Origin: Salinibaculum rarum
GTDB lineage: Archaea > Halobacteriota > Halobacteria > Halobacteriales > Haloarculaceae
DNA: 64,000 bases
Assembly (NCBI RefSeq): GCF_030505615.1
Contig: NZ_CP129992.1
Coordinates: 1,984,001 to 2,048,000, forward strand
Direction: 5' to 3'
Shown: piece after piece, positions 54,376 through 63,461 of the stretch
Layout: the number at the start of each line of letters is the position of its first letter
Position numbering within the stretch: position 1 is the stretch's first letter
Notes under the pieces: model-generated
Told to the model about the DNA's origin: nothing
What the model saw: the letters and a program-made list of their open reading frames with translations, nothing else
The model's database searches: none
Made by a program: the position numbers and the translations under genes

Positions 54376-54837
54376 CTACGGACTGGTCGCTTCGGCGTCG
54401 CCCTCGACACCGAAATCGGCCATCGTCCACTGGATGACGCGGGCCTCGACGAGGTGCTGTTTTTCGATGTCCTCCCCGTCCTCGAATGCCGCAATCGTCT
54501 CTCGTGCATCCGCGAGCATCTCCGCTTCGCGGGCGCCGTGGTCCTGGCGAGAGCGGACGTCGTTGGTCAGTGCCTCGAAATCTTCGCGCAGGTCGAAATC
54601 CGCCCAGGCCGCGTTGCACCGCGAAATCGGGTTCATCCCCGTCTCCAAGACGAGGTCACAGACCGTCTCCCAATCGCTCGGACAGAAGTAAATCGACACG
54701 TCCCCGAGAATGTCGCGCCAGGCGACGCGCCCGCTGTGTTTCATCGCTTCGACGGCTCGCGGCGGGACATCGAGTCGGTGTGCGGTGTCGGGGTTACCAC
54801 AGAGACAGCACGGCCGCTCTCGCTTGCCGGTGTACAT
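54376..54837 (-). CDS. conserved haloarchaeal protein with Cys motif, unknown function
   Basis: 153 residues from the ATG at 54837 (MYTGKRERPCCLCGNPD). CCLCGN near the start suggests part of a zinc site, but only one further Cys pair candidate (YFCPSDWE, SRCNAAW) is seen. The rest is helical and acidic. Convergent with mrp, 8 bp between stops. No family recognised; annotation as a zinc protein is inference. Confidence 0.6.
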   Translation of the reverse strand: MYTGKRERPCCLCGNPDTAHRLDVPPRAVEAMKHSGRVAWRDILGDVSIYFCPSDWETVCDLVLETGMNPISRCNAAWADFDLREDFEALTNDVRSRQDHGAREAEMLADARETIAAFEDGEDIEKQHLVEARVIQWTMADFGVEGDAEATSP

Positions 54838-54889
54838 GCTCACAGGTAGGGACTCTGGAATCTTGAGGGTGGTGTCTGGTGCCCTTTTG

Positions 54890-56704
54890 TCACGACGTGA
54901 CGAACAGAACCACGAGCGCCAGCGCGAGGGTCGCAACGACGAGGAACGCCGACTGGCCGATGTTCGCTCGCAGTTCCAGCCCGGCCTCGCCGTCACCATC
55001 GGGGCCTCCTGTACTCAGTTGTGGCACGCCCCGCTGTAACGCCAGCGTTGGGTTGCGCGCCGTCCACATCGCGGCCAGCGCGAGACTGACGGCGGCTCTG
55101 TCGACGGCAGCGTACAGTTCCGTCACACCGACGACCAGGCCTCGCGTTCCGAAGAAGGCGAGCGGATTGTACACTGCATCGACGTCCGGGACTTTGCCAC
55201 CGACTTTCTCGAGTGGTTTCTTGGCGACTACGAACACCACGAGCGCTATCAGGCCGAGCGCGATGCCCTCGCCGATGTGGCTGAGTGTGAACGGATGGGC
55301 TTCCGAGGCGCCGGTGCCGGGCAACAGCACGAAGAGCGCGTCGGGATAGAGCCCGTAGACGACACACAGCACGGCGACGGTCCCCATCGAGGCCTTCTGG
55401 AAGGCGTTCAGTTCTCTGCCCGGGACTGGCTGCTGGGCATTGCCGTGGAGGAACGCGTAGTACCCGAACTTGATGAACGACGCGAAGGTTCCGACACCAC
55501 CGGCCAGCAGGATGTACCAGAGCGTGTTCATGTGCTCGTAGTGGGCCGCGGCGACGACCATCCCCTTGCTGACGAAGCCGTTGAATCCCGGGAAGCCGGA
55601 AATCGAGAGCGCGGCCACGGTGAAGATAATCGCAGTCAGGGGCATCTCACGCCAGAGGCCGCCGAGTTTCTTCAGGTCCGACGTGTCGGTCCGGTAGATG
55701 ATGGCGCCAGCACACATAAAGAGGAGACTCTTGTAGAGGATGTGGTTGTAGACGTGCGCGAACGCACCGGCATACGAGAGTGCCGTGCCGATGCCGACGC
55801 CGGCCACCATGTACCCGACCTGTGACTGGATGTGATAGGAGAGCAGTCGGCGCATGTCGTTTTGCATCAGCGCCATGAACGCGCCAAAGACCGCCATCCC
55901 GCCGCCCATGTAGGCCAGCCAGAGGTGGCCGTCGGGGAACGCACGCCCCAGCGCGTAGACGCCGGTCTTGGTCGTGTAGACACACATGAAGACGCTGGCC
56001 GCGATATGTGGGGCTGGGTAGGTGTCGGGCAACCAGACGTGCAGGCCGATGAAGCCGACGTTGACGCCGAAGCCGATAGCGTACAGCGCCGCTGGGATGC
56101 CGGGGACGATGCCCTCGCTTGCGGTGAACAGGAACGACCCGACTTCGGCGTAGTGCCACACGATACCGGCGAGGACGAGGCTCCCGCCCATGCCGTGCCA
56201 GATTGCATAGCGGAATCCCGAGCGGACCGCGTCCCCGCGATAGTGCCAGACCAGCAGCGTCGAGGCGATGGCCATCAACTCGACGAAGAACACGAAGGTG
56301 AGCCAGTCCCCGGCGAAGACCGCACCGAGACTGGTCCCGACATAGCCCAGCGCGAACGCCGTCTGGGTGTTGTCGGCGTCGGTGGCATACGAGTAGACGA
56401 CCGCCGTCGCACCGATAAAGGCGAAGATGATACCCATCAGCACCGAGAGGTCGTCGACGTTGAACAGCACGGCGTCGAACCCGAGGAACGTCGTTTCCAG
56501 ATGGTGACCGTGTGGGACCAGCGCCACCCACGCGACCGTCCCGCCGGTGACGAGTGCGCCGAGTGCGTGCCCGACCCGCCGCGAGAGCAGCGGCAAGAGG
56601 AGAGCAACTGCGAGCACCGCCAGGGCTGGCGGGACGGCCGCGAGGAACTCGGGGCCGCCACCGGTGACGGACGCAGCGACCTCACCGCCGGCACTGCTTG
56701 CCAT
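54890..56704 (-). CDS. Mrp-type antiporter subunit, NuoL/M/N-like (third copy)
   Basis: 604-residue membrane protein of the proton-conducting quinone-oxidoreductase family, about 14 or more helices, from the ATG at 56704. The conserved transmembrane acid and lysines are in FVFFVELMAIAS (Glu) and VGFIGLHVWLPDTYPAPHI. Further marks are HILYKSLLFMCAGAIIYRT and FNGFVSKGMVV. It ends in a longer C-terminal extension than its two sister genes. Last gene of the mrp operon; its ATG shares a base with the stop of the preceding subunit (TGATG). Confidence 0.85.
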   Translation of the reverse strand: MASSAGGEVAASVTGGGPEFLAAVPPALAVLAVALLLPLLSRRVGHALGALVTGGTVAWVALVPHGHHLETTFLGFDAVLFNVDDLSVLMGIIFAFIGATAVVYSYATDADNTQTAFALGYVGTSLGAVFAGDWLTFVFFVELMAIASTLLVWHYRGDAVRSGFRYAIWHGMGGSLVLAGIVWHYAEVGSFLFTASEGIVPGIPAALYAIGFGVNVGFIGLHVWLPDTYPAPHIAASVFMCVYTTKTGVYALGRAFPDGHLWLAYMGGGMAVFGAFMALMQNDMRRLLSYHIQSQVGYMVAGVGIGTALSYAGAFAHVYNHILYKSLLFMCAGAIIYRTDTSDLKKLGGLWREMPLTAIIFTVAALSISGFPGFNGFVSKGMVVAAAHYEHMNTLWYILLAGGVGTFASFIKFGYYAFLHGNAQQPVPGRELNAFQKASMGTVAVLCVVYGLYPDALFVLLPGTGASEAHPFTLSHIGEGIALGLIALVVFVVAKKPLEKVGGKVPDVDAVYNPLAFFGTRGLVVGVTELYAAVDRAAVSLALAAMWTARNPTLALQRGVPQLSTGGPDGDGEAGLELRANIGQSAFLVVATLALALVVLFVTS

Positions 56705-58374
56705 CAGCCGACCACCCCCACGTTCTCCGCGACCAGTTGAATCAACTCGAGGAAGACGAACGTCGCCGGCGCGAGACCCAGCGCGATGGCGCCGCCCGCG
56801 GCGGTCATGATGGGACCGAGCATGAACCACGTCGACTCCCCGCCGCGCCAGTCGCGTTCGTCCCAGCCGTCGGGACCCGGACCGCCGTGGTGGTGTCCGT
56901 CGTCGTGGTCACCGTGCTCGTCCGTGGTGTCGTGGCCCTCGGCCGGGTCGCCACCATCGGCAGCAACAGCCCCTTCAGTGGTCGACTCGTCGGTCAGGCG
57001 GCCACCCAGTGGTGCTTCGACGACCGGCTTCCCGTCGTGGTCGTCGGGCGTCTCGAAGAAGGCCTGGTAGACGATTGGCCAGAAGTACGCGATGTTGAGC
57101 ATCCCCGAGACCAGCAGGACGATAGCGAAGATTCCCTGTCCCGAGTTGACGCTCCCGATGAGGATGTACCACTTGCTGACGAACCCGGCAATCAGCGGGA
57201 TGCCCGCCATCCCGGCCGCAGCGACGGCGAAGGCGGTCATCGTCAGCGGCATCCGTTTCCCGATGCCGGCCATCTCGCTGATGTAGTCGGTGTGGGTCTC
57301 GACGTGGATAGCACCCGCACAGAAAAACAGTGTGAGCTTCATGAAGGCGTGTGCGGGGATGTGGAGCAACCCGCCGACGATAGCTTCACCGGAGAGGACC
57401 CCCAGTCCGAGCACGATATAGGAGAGTTGACTGATTGTCGAGTAGGCAAGCCGGCGCTTGAGGTGGTCTTTCCGGAGTGCGATGACACTCGCGGTGAGCA
57501 GCGTAAAGGCCGCGACGGCCGCGAGCACGACGCCGACACCGAGGTCTGCCATCGTCTCGGGGCCGAAGATGTCCAGCACGACCCGGGCGATACCGAAGAC
57601 ACCGCTTTTGACGACTGCCACCGCGTGGAGCAGCCCCGAGACCGGCGTCGGCGCGACCATCGCGTCGGGCAGCCAGGAGTGGGTTGGCATCAGCGCTGCC
57701 TTGACGCCGAAGCCACCCGCGAGCAGGGCAAAGGCGAGGCGTGCGATGGCTGGGTCGGCTTCCGCGAGGCCGGCGATGCCCCCCGCAGTGAACGTCGTCG
57801 TTCCGGTCATCGAAAAGACCAGCACGACGCCGGCCAGGACGGCCACACCGCCAAGGAACGTGTACGTGAGGTACTTTCGGCCGGCAGCGCGGGCCTCGCT
57901 GTCCTCGTTGTGTGCGACGAGCGGGTAGGTGGCGATGGTCAGCAGTTCGTAGAAGATAAACAGCGTCACCAGGTTGCCGGCGAAGGCGACGCCGATTGCG
58001 GTGCTCAGGCTGGCTGCGAAGGCAGCGAAATAGCGCGTCTGAGAGTGTTCCGCGAGTCCACGCATGTACCCGATGCTGTAGAGGCTGGTGATGACCCACA
58101 GCGAACTCGCGAGCAGGCCAAAGACCATCCCGAGAGCATCTACCCTGAGTACGAAGGCAATGTCGGAGACGAAAGTCACAATCTCGGTGACGTAGACGTC
58201 CCCGGCGAGAACACCCGGCAACATGCTGGCGACGAGACCGACCTTCGTCAGCGCAGTAATCATCGTCACCGCCTCGCGAACGTCCGGTCGCTGACGGGCA
58301 GCGATGATAAGCGGGATTGCGATTACAGAGACCAGTACCGCAGCAATCGGCCGGAGTGAGAGTATCTCAGTCAT
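56704..58374 (-). CDS. Mrp-type antiporter subunit, NuoL/M/N-like with His/Asp-rich loop
   Basis: 556 residues, about 14 helices. Key positions: TLFIFYELLTIATYPLVAH (Glu in TM5), GGFGVKAALMPTHSWLPDAMVAPTPVSGLLHAVAVVKSG (the Lys/His-bearing core), and HAFMKLTLFFCAGAI. Near the C-terminus (about residues 450-515) is a cytoplasmic-type loop very rich in Asp, Gly and His (HDTTDEHGDHDDGHHHGGPG), unusual for the family. It could bind metal or sense ions; this is inference. It overlaps both neighbours (ATGA with the upstream gene). Confidence 0.87.
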   Translation of the reverse strand: MTEILSLRPIAAVLVSVIAIPLIIAARQRPDVREAVTMITALTKVGLVASMLPGVLAGDVYVTEIVTFVSDIAFVLRVDALGMVFGLLASSLWVITSLYSIGYMRGLAEHSQTRYFAAFAASLSTAIGVAFAGNLVTLFIFYELLTIATYPLVAHNEDSEARAAGRKYLTYTFLGGVAVLAGVVLVFSMTGTTTFTAGGIAGLAEADPAIARLAFALLAGGFGVKAALMPTHSWLPDAMVAPTPVSGLLHAVAVVKSGVFGIARVVLDIFGPETMADLGVGVVLAAVAAFTLLTASVIALRKDHLKRRLAYSTISQLSYIVLGLGVLSGEAIVGGLLHIPAHAFMKLTLFFCAGAIHVETHTDYISEMAGIGKRMPLTMTAFAVAAAGMAGIPLIAGFVSKWYILIGSVNSGQGIFAIVLLVSGMLNIAYFWPIVYQAFFETPDDHDGKPVVEAPLGGRLTDESTTEGAVAADGGDPAEGHDTTDEHGDHDDGHHHGGPGPDGWDERDWRGGESTWFMLGPIMTAAGGAIALGLAPATFVFLELIQLVAENVGVVG

Positions 58375-59915
58375 TGGCGGAACACCTCCGCAAGAAGCGG
58401 GTCGAGCAGCTGCTCGATTTCACTGCCGAGGAAACCGAGCGCGACCGCCGTGACCGTCGCGGCGACGACGACAAGCACCATCCCCGGGGAGACGGGCCGT
58501 GTGGGCTCGGTCTCGGCGGTGTCACCGCCATCGGTGACGGCAGTAGATGCAGTATCGGTGGGTGAATCCTGTTCGGTTTCGAGGTCCTCTTCGGGTATCG
58601 CGGGCGCGAAGTACATCCGCTCGATGACCCGTGCGAAGTACGCCAGTGTGAGGACGGTGCTGACGAAGATGACCGCCGCGACGGGCCAGACGCCACTTTC
58701 GACGGCGCCCACTGCGATGTACCACTTCCCGACGAAGCCGACTGCCGGCGGGACGCCGACCATCGAGAGTGCGAGCACGGCGAAGGCACCGGCAGTCACT
58801 GGCGCCCGCTGGGACAGCCCAGCGTACTCGTCGACAGTCCGTGCGCCCGTGACCGCCACGACGATGCCGGTCGCGCCGAACAACGCACCCTTGATGATGG
58901 CGTGGCCAAGGAGGTGGATGGTGCCGCCGATGGCCGCCGTCTCGTTCATGAGTCCGAAGGCGGCGACTATCATCCCGAACTGTGACACCGAGGAGTACGC
59001 GAGCATCCGCTTGATGTCCGATTGCATCACCGCGAGGACGCTCCCGGCGACGATGCTGACCGCCGCAGCGTAGGTAATCAGTTCACGGGCGATCGGAACG
59101 ACCGTGAAAAAGTCGAGCGTAAACACGGTAAAGAGGACGCGAGCGAGCGCGTAGGCCGACACCGTCGACACCAGCGCCGAGATGAACATGCTCACGCTGT
59201 CGGGAGCCTCTGCGTAGGCCTCTGGCTGCCAGGTGTGCATCGGGAAGAGCGCGACTTTCACTGTGAGGCCAGTGACGATGAGGCCAAAGGACGCCAGGAC
59301 GAGTCGCGAGTCGTAGGGCGCGACCTCCGTCCCGAGACGCGACGCGAGGTCGACCATGTTCAGCGTCCCGGTTGCGAGGTAGGCGTAGCCGACGCCGAGC
59401 AAGAATAGAGACGCACCGAGGGTCCCGATGATGAGGTACTTCAGCCCGGCGAGGACGCTCCGGGTCGAGTCACCGGTTGCGACCAGCGCGTAGGCCGTGA
59501 GCCCCACGATTTCGAGGAAGACGTACATGTTGAACAGGTCCCCGGTGTACGCGAGGCCGGCGAGCCCACCGACCAGCAGCAGGTAGACCGTATAGAAGGT
59601 GTTCCCGCGCGGACCAGCACGGCGTGCGTAGATGACGACGGCCAGCGAGACGACTGCGACCAGCAGCGCGACCATCGCCGAGAAGCCGTCGGCGACCAGT
59701 CCGATACCGGACGGTGGCTCGAAGCCGGCAAGGACGTAGGGCGTCCGCCCGTTCTGTGTGACGACGTAGAGGACGTACCCCGTCAGCCCGACTTCGAGGA
59801 CCGAGGCAAGCAGTGCCACCGACCACCCGGATTCGTCGAAGCGGAGTCCGGCGATCAGGGTGAGTGCCGCGAGGACGAACGGCGCGACGATAGCGAGGAC
59901 GATTGCGTCAGTCAT
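58371..59915 (-). CDS. mrpD: Mrp-type antiporter subunit D
   Basis: 514 residues, the first of the three NuoL/M/N-like proteins and the one directly after MrpC, matching the C-D order of bacterial mrp operons. The conserved membrane Glu is in NMYVFLEIVGLTAY; Lys/His positions are in VKVALFPMHTWQPEAYAEAPDSVS and HLLGHAIIKGALFGATG. It should form part of the H+ or Na+ channel. Coupled at both ends: 8 nt overlap with mrpC and 4 nt with the next subunit. Confidence 0.9.
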   Translation of the reverse strand: MTDAIVLAIVAPFVLAALTLIAGLRFDESGWSVALLASVLEVGLTGYVLYVVTQNGRTPYVLAGFEPPSGIGLVADGFSAMVALLVAVVSLAVVIYARRAGPRGNTFYTVYLLLVGGLAGLAYTGDLFNMYVFLEIVGLTAYALVATGDSTRSVLAGLKYLIIGTLGASLFLLGVGYAYLATGTLNMVDLASRLGTEVAPYDSRLVLASFGLIVTGLTVKVALFPMHTWQPEAYAEAPDSVSMFISALVSTVSAYALARVLFTVFTLDFFTVVPIARELITYAAAVSIVAGSVLAVMQSDIKRMLAYSSVSQFGMIVAAFGLMNETAAIGGTIHLLGHAIIKGALFGATGIVVAVTGARTVDEYAGLSQRAPVTAGAFAVLALSMVGVPPAVGFVGKWYIAVGAVESGVWPVAAVIFVSTVLTLAYFARVIERMYFAPAIPEEDLETEQDSPTDTASTAVTDGGDTAETEPTRPVSPGMVLVVVAATVTAVALGFLGSEIEQLLDPLLAEVFRQ

Positions 59916-60270
59916 CGGTTTCCATCTCCCTGAGGACGTCTTCTCTGAGCGTACCGTACTCCCTGAAAATGCGGATTACGAGCGTCAGCGCCACGGCGGT
60001 CAGGCTGACCCCGACGACGATTGCCGTCAGGATGAGGACGTGTGGTAGCGGGCTGACGTAGGTTTCGATACCCTCGTGGATGACGGGTGCCTTGCCGCCC
60101 TCGACGTACGCGGCGGTGATGAAAAACAGGAAGATACCGGTCTGGAAGATGTTCAGCCCGATGACCTTCTTGACGAGATTCCGGTCGCCGACGACGAGAT
60201 AGAGGCCGATAGCGATGATGAGAAATGCGGCAACGTAGTTGTACCGGGTCATCAGCAGTTCGACTATCAT
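59908..60270 (-). CDS. mrpC: Mrp-type antiporter subunit C (NuoK-like)
   Basis: 120-residue protein with three hydrophobic helices, of the NuoK/MrpC family. Marks: YNYVAAFLIIAIGLYLVV, LVKKVIGLNIFQTGIFLFFI, and PLPHVLILTAIVVGVSLTAVALTLVIRI. The last is the conserved MrpC third helix (PxxxxLxLTAIVVG). It overlaps mrpB (ATGA) and mrpD (8 nt). Confidence 0.92.
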   Translation of the reverse strand: MIVELLMTRYNYVAAFLIIAIGLYLVVGDRNLVKKVIGLNIFQTGIFLFFITAAYVEGGKAPVIHEGIETYVSPLPHVLILTAIVVGVSLTAVALTLVIRIFREYGTLREDVLREMETDD

Positions 60271-60719
60271 TCGTCGTCCCTCCTATCGTCGAAGCCGTGG
60301 GCGATTGCAAAAAAGAGCCCCGAGATGATGCCGGCGACGATAGTACCGATGGCCAGCTCGACGGCCTCGATGCCGTACTTCGTCGCGTGATAGATCGGAT
60401 ATTTCGAGTACTCGAGGAAGCCGCCACCGAGGGCGATGCTGCCAAGTCCGATACCGGCAAAGACGAGGACGCCACCCGCAACGAGACCGACGGCCACCGT
60501 GTTGAGAAACCAGCGCCGCGTCGGTTCGATACCGAAGGCAAAGGCGAACATGAAGACCATGGCCGCGACGATGGTTCCGCCCTGAAACCCGCCGCCGGCG
60601 GACTCGGCACCGTGGAACATGACGAACAGGCCGAACGTAAACACGAACGGTGCCAGTATCCGAATTGTGGTCATGATGACGGTACTCTCGGTGTACGGAC
60701 GGCGGATGCGTTCGCTCAT
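60267..60719 (-). CDS. mrpB: Mrp-type antiporter subunit B
   Basis: 150 residues from the ATG at 60719. Four helices with the MrpB domain pattern: TTIRILAPFVFTFGLFVMFHGAESAGGGFQGG (the GGGFQGG motif is diagnostic) and the last helix ELAIGTIVAGIISGLFFAI. It overlaps the DUF4040 gene by 4 nt upstream and mrpC downstream. The frame continues upstream to 60899, but this would run antisense-like within the upstream gene. Confidence 0.9.
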   Translation of the reverse strand: MSERIRRPYTESTVIMTTIRILAPFVFTFGLFVMFHGAESAGGGFQGGTIVAAMVFMFAFAFGIEPTRRWFLNTVAVGLVAGGVLVFAGIGLGSIALGGGFLEYSKYPIYHATKYGIEAVELAIGTIVAGIISGLFFAIAHGFDDRRDDE

Positions 60720-61258
60720 GTGAATCGTTCCTCCTTCAGGATAGCAAGCACTGCAACACCGGCACCGAAGACGACCACAGCCTCTCCCAGGGTGTCGAAC
60801 CCACGGTAGGAGGCCAAAACGGCCGTGACGACGTTCTCGACGTGTGTCTGTTCGACTGCGTTCTCGAGGTAGAACTGCGTGACATCGGCGTAGTTCCACG
60901 CCACTGCGTCAGGGTCGCCGACGGCGGGAATATCCGGCACCGTCGACAGCAGTATCGCCGCAAGCACCGCGACGACGGCCACCCCAGCCCAGTTGACGCG
61001 TTTGAGCGTGGCAAGGTCCTCGACGGGTCTGACGGTTTTCGTTATCGTCAACAGGAAGAGGATACTCGTGACGCCTGCTCCGATTGCCGCCTCGGTGAGC
61101 GCGACGTCGGGCGCTTGCAGGAACACCCAGATGAGTGCCAGCCCGAGGCTGTAGGCGGCAAACGCGATGATAGACGAGAGGAGGTCCCGCAACGCGGCGG
61201 TCGCGAGTGCGCTTATCAGGACGAAAGCGAGCAGGCCCGCCTCAGTGGCCGTAATCAT
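60716..61258 (-). CDS. DUF4040 membrane subunit (MrpA C-terminal-like)
   Basis: 180 residues with about five membrane segments. The pattern LRDLLSSIIAFAAYSLGLALIWVFLQAPDVALTEAAIGAG is the DUF4040 signature, found in the C-terminal part of bacterial MrpA and in membrane-bound hydrogenase subunits. Here it is a separate gene, so the MrpA functions are split between this protein and the NuoL-like proteins. Coupled to mrpG (ATGA) and mrpB. Confidence 0.88.
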   Translation of the reverse strand: MITATEAGLLAFVLISALATAALRDLLSSIIAFAAYSLGLALIWVFLQAPDVALTEAAIGAGVTSILFLLTITKTVRPVEDLATLKRVNWAGVAVVAVLAAILLSTVPDIPAVGDPDAVAWNYADVTQFYLENAVEQTHVENVVTAVLASYRGFDTLGEAVVVFGAGVAVLAILKEERFT

Positions 61259-61578
61259 GTCTCATCACGCTCCTCGTCGGTCGTCCACGGCTCGATGCCC
61301 TGGTCCTGTGCGGCCCGCGTTATCGCGTGGGTCGCCGTCGGGTTCGTGATGAGCAAAAACAGTGCCAACAGCACGAGCTTCACTCGGGGGACGTTAGTCT
61401 CGAATGCGACAGCGACGCCGGCGAGTGTCAGCACCGCCCCCAGCGTGTCGGTCTTCGAAGTCGCGTGTGCCCGCGTGAACACGTCGGGCAGCCGTATCAA
61501 CCCGACCACTGCGAGGGAACTGAAGAGCAGCCCCAATCCAATCAATGCGAGTGATACGTACGCGAGTACGGAGGTCAT
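61255..61578 (-). CDS. mrpG: Mrp-type antiporter subunit G
   Basis: 107 residues from the ATG at 61578. Three helices: YVSLALIGLGLLFSSLAVVGLIRLPD, then the MrpG signature DVFTRAHATSKTDTLGAVLTLAG, and LVLLALFLLITNPTATHAITRAA. The Asn-Pro in the last helix is conserved in MrpG. Stop overlaps the DUF4040 start. Confidence 0.92.
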   Translation of the reverse strand: MTSVLAYVSLALIGLGLLFSSLAVVGLIRLPDVFTRAHATSKTDTLGAVLTLAGVAVAFETNVPRVKLVLLALFLLITNPTATHAITRAAQDQGIEPWTTDEERDET

Positions 61579-61865
61579 AGCACACCACCCCGTTCGACCG
61601 TGAACTTCGAGATGGCGATGCTCATCAGGAAGTTCAGGAGAGCATAGACGATGGCGATATCGAGAAACGCCGGCGCGTCGAACGCGACGGCCAGCAACGC
61701 GATAATAAGTACGGTCGTCGTCCCGACTGCGTTGACCGCTACGACCCGGTCGTGCATCGTCGGGCCCCGGACGACACGGTACAGCGTGAGCAGTGCGACG
61801 ACGACGAACGCGGCTGTCGCCCCGAACACGACGTCGACAAGCGGCTCTCCGCTGACGAGAGTCAC
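61575..61865 (-). CDS. mrpF: Mrp-type antiporter subunit F
   Basis: 96 residues with three helices and the MrpF signature LYRVVRGPTMHDRVVAVNAVGT followed by FLDIAIVYALLNFLMSIAISKF. The start is a GTG at 61865 overlapping the mrpE stop. Overlaps mrpG by 4 nt. Confidence 0.92.
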   Translation of the reverse strand: MTLVSGEPLVDVVFGATAAFVVVALLTLYRVVRGPTMHDRVVAVNAVGTTTVLIIALLAVAFDAPAFLDIAIVYALLNFLMSIAISKFTVERGGVL

Positions 61866-62929
61866 GTTGTCTCCTCCTCCTCTTCGTCTTGCCCGCGTTC
61901 GCGCGGTGTTGGTATCCTCGCGCCGTTCCGTCCGAAGAACACGAACCGGACGGCACGCTCCAGTGTCCCGTCGTACAATCCCTCGCGTGCTCCGTCGCTC
62001 AGTGCGTGGACCTGGAACTCACGCTCGCGGACGTCGACGGTGACTGTCCCGGGCGTGAGCGTAATCGAGTTTGCGAGTGTCGTCACCGGTAGTCCACGAG
62101 GCACTGACGGTTCGATGCGCTCCATGCTCGGGTTGATGGGCAGCGAGGGGTGCAAGACGATGTAGGCGACTTCCAGGTTCGCCTTGGTAATCTCCCACAA
62201 CAAGAACGGGACGTACACCAGGAACCGCGCCAGCACTATGACGGAACGTCGTGGATTCAGCGACCCGTTGAGTGTGATATTCGACAACAGTGCCGCGACG
62301 ATACCGGCGCTTACGGCGCCAGTCGCGTAGTCGAACGTGCCCGCGAAGCCGCCGATAACCAGGTAAAACAGGTACGAGAGGCCAAACACGGTCAGAAAGT
62401 TGATTGCGGAGAACGAACGGCCGAGCAACTGTCGACCGCGAACGGACCGCTGGACCGGTGCCTCCTCGTAACTGATGCTCTCGACTCGGTCAAGTTCTGC
62501 GACCAGCGGCGTCAACATCGGCGTACTCGGCCCGGGCTGGAATTCGGGGTCGAGGATAATGTGGCCAAGCGCGTTGCTGTCTGCGTACTCGACGAGCAAT
62601 TCGGCGTAGTCGACCGGGCTAAACAGGTACTGGTCGGCGCCGATGACGGCCGTCTTCATCTCGAAGGGCAGTGATTCGTCGTCGTCGATACCAGCGTCCT
62701 CGGCTACCCACGCCTCGACGCGCTCTAACAGCGTTTCCTCATCTTCGCCCGCGTCCCCCTCCAGGTCTTGTTTATCCCAGACGACGGGGTAGACGAAGTG
62801 GATGGTCACCTCGGCCTCCTCCGCGTCGATGCGGTCCATCGCCTCGCGGACGACATAGCCCACTGTGTTCCGCATCGTCGCGGATTCACCGACGGGGACC
62901 AAAATCTTGTCATCGCTCGCGGGACTCAT
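61862..62929 (-). CDS. mrpE: universal stress-like domain fused to Mrp subunit E
   Basis: 355 residues from the ATG at 62929 (a GTG at 62935 is also in frame). The first about 150 residues resemble a UspA-type fold (ILVPVGESATMRNTVGYVVREAMD, then EVTIHFVYPVVW). The rest is MrpE: SFSAINFLTVFGLSYLFYLVIGG, NPRRSVIVLARFLVYVPFLLWEITKANLEVAYIVLHP, and VTTLANSITLTPGTVTVDVREREFQVHAL, the conserved MrpE end. The usual MrpE is about 160 residues, so the N-terminal half is an addition. It is first in the mrp operon and has a clear TATA box. Confidence 0.9.
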   Translation of the reverse strand: MSPASDDKILVPVGESATMRNTVGYVVREAMDRIDAEEAEVTIHFVYPVVWDKQDLEGDAGEDEETLLERVEAWVAEDAGIDDDESLPFEMKTAVIGADQYLFSPVDYAELLVEYADSNALGHIILDPEFQPGPSTPMLTPLVAELDRVESISYEEAPVQRSVRGRQLLGRSFSAINFLTVFGLSYLFYLVIGGFAGTFDYATGAVSAGIVAALLSNITLNGSLNPRRSVIVLARFLVYVPFLLWEITKANLEVAYIVLHPSLPINPSMERIEPSVPRGLPVTTLANSITLTPGTVTVDVREREFQVHALSDGAREGLYDGTLERAVRFVFFGRNGARIPTPRERGQDEEEEETT

Positions 62930-62953
62930 TGTCACAACCGTTCGTCGGTACTG

Positions 62954-62962
62954 ATTTAATAA
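62954..62962 (-). promoter_or_regulatory. TATA box for the mrp operon
   Basis: The - strand reads TTATTAAAT, 25-33 nt upstream of the mrpE ATG at 62929, giving an essentially leaderless nine-gene mRNA. The 187 bp between this box and the next gene (63150) shows no feature I can support. Confidence 0.65.
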
Positions 62963-63149
62963 TAACTATCTTCACCGCCCTGCGGGAGCGGTGCACATCC
63001 CAGGGCGTGGGAAAATCTTCCGCGCTGGCTTGGCTTCCAGACGACTAGACTGGCCAAAACCCACTCCCACTTGGGAAACGCTCAGGCAAAACAGCGGCTG
63101 GTCCGCGTCGCTACACCCGGCCCGAAATAGCGGAAAAGTAAGTCTTCGA

Positions 63150-63350
63150 TTACGCGGCCAGTGCACTGCCGTCGGATTGACCGAGTCCGACGAGCAGCGC
63201 CGTGGTCATCTGGACGAACATAGCCACGAAGGCGATGAAGAACGTCCCAATTGCCACAGTCAGTAGCAGTTCACTGGCGGCTATTTCGCCGACGACCGCG
63301 ACCAGAATGGCGAATATCTGTACAGTTAGCAGGTGATTGAGTGAATCCAT
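63150..63350 (-). CDS. small two-helix membrane protein, unknown function
   Basis: 66 residues from the ATG at 63350. Two hydrophobic segments: LLTVQIFAILVAVVGEIAAS and LLLTVAIGTFFIAFVAMFVQM. No family recognised. Lies between the mrp operon and a truncated kinase gene, on the same strand. Confidence 0.55.
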   Translation of the reverse strand: MDSLNHLLTVQIFAILVAVVGEIAASELLLTVAIGTFFIAFVAMFVQMTTALLVGLGQSDGSALAA

Positions 63351-63461
63351 GGTCCTAGTTGGACGAATGTTCTCTACGGTAATAGGACGTGCGAGAGTCA
63401 TGTCGACAGGGTCCCTGCTGACCTGTCTCGTGATGCCGTGTGACTCGATGACGTACTTTCC

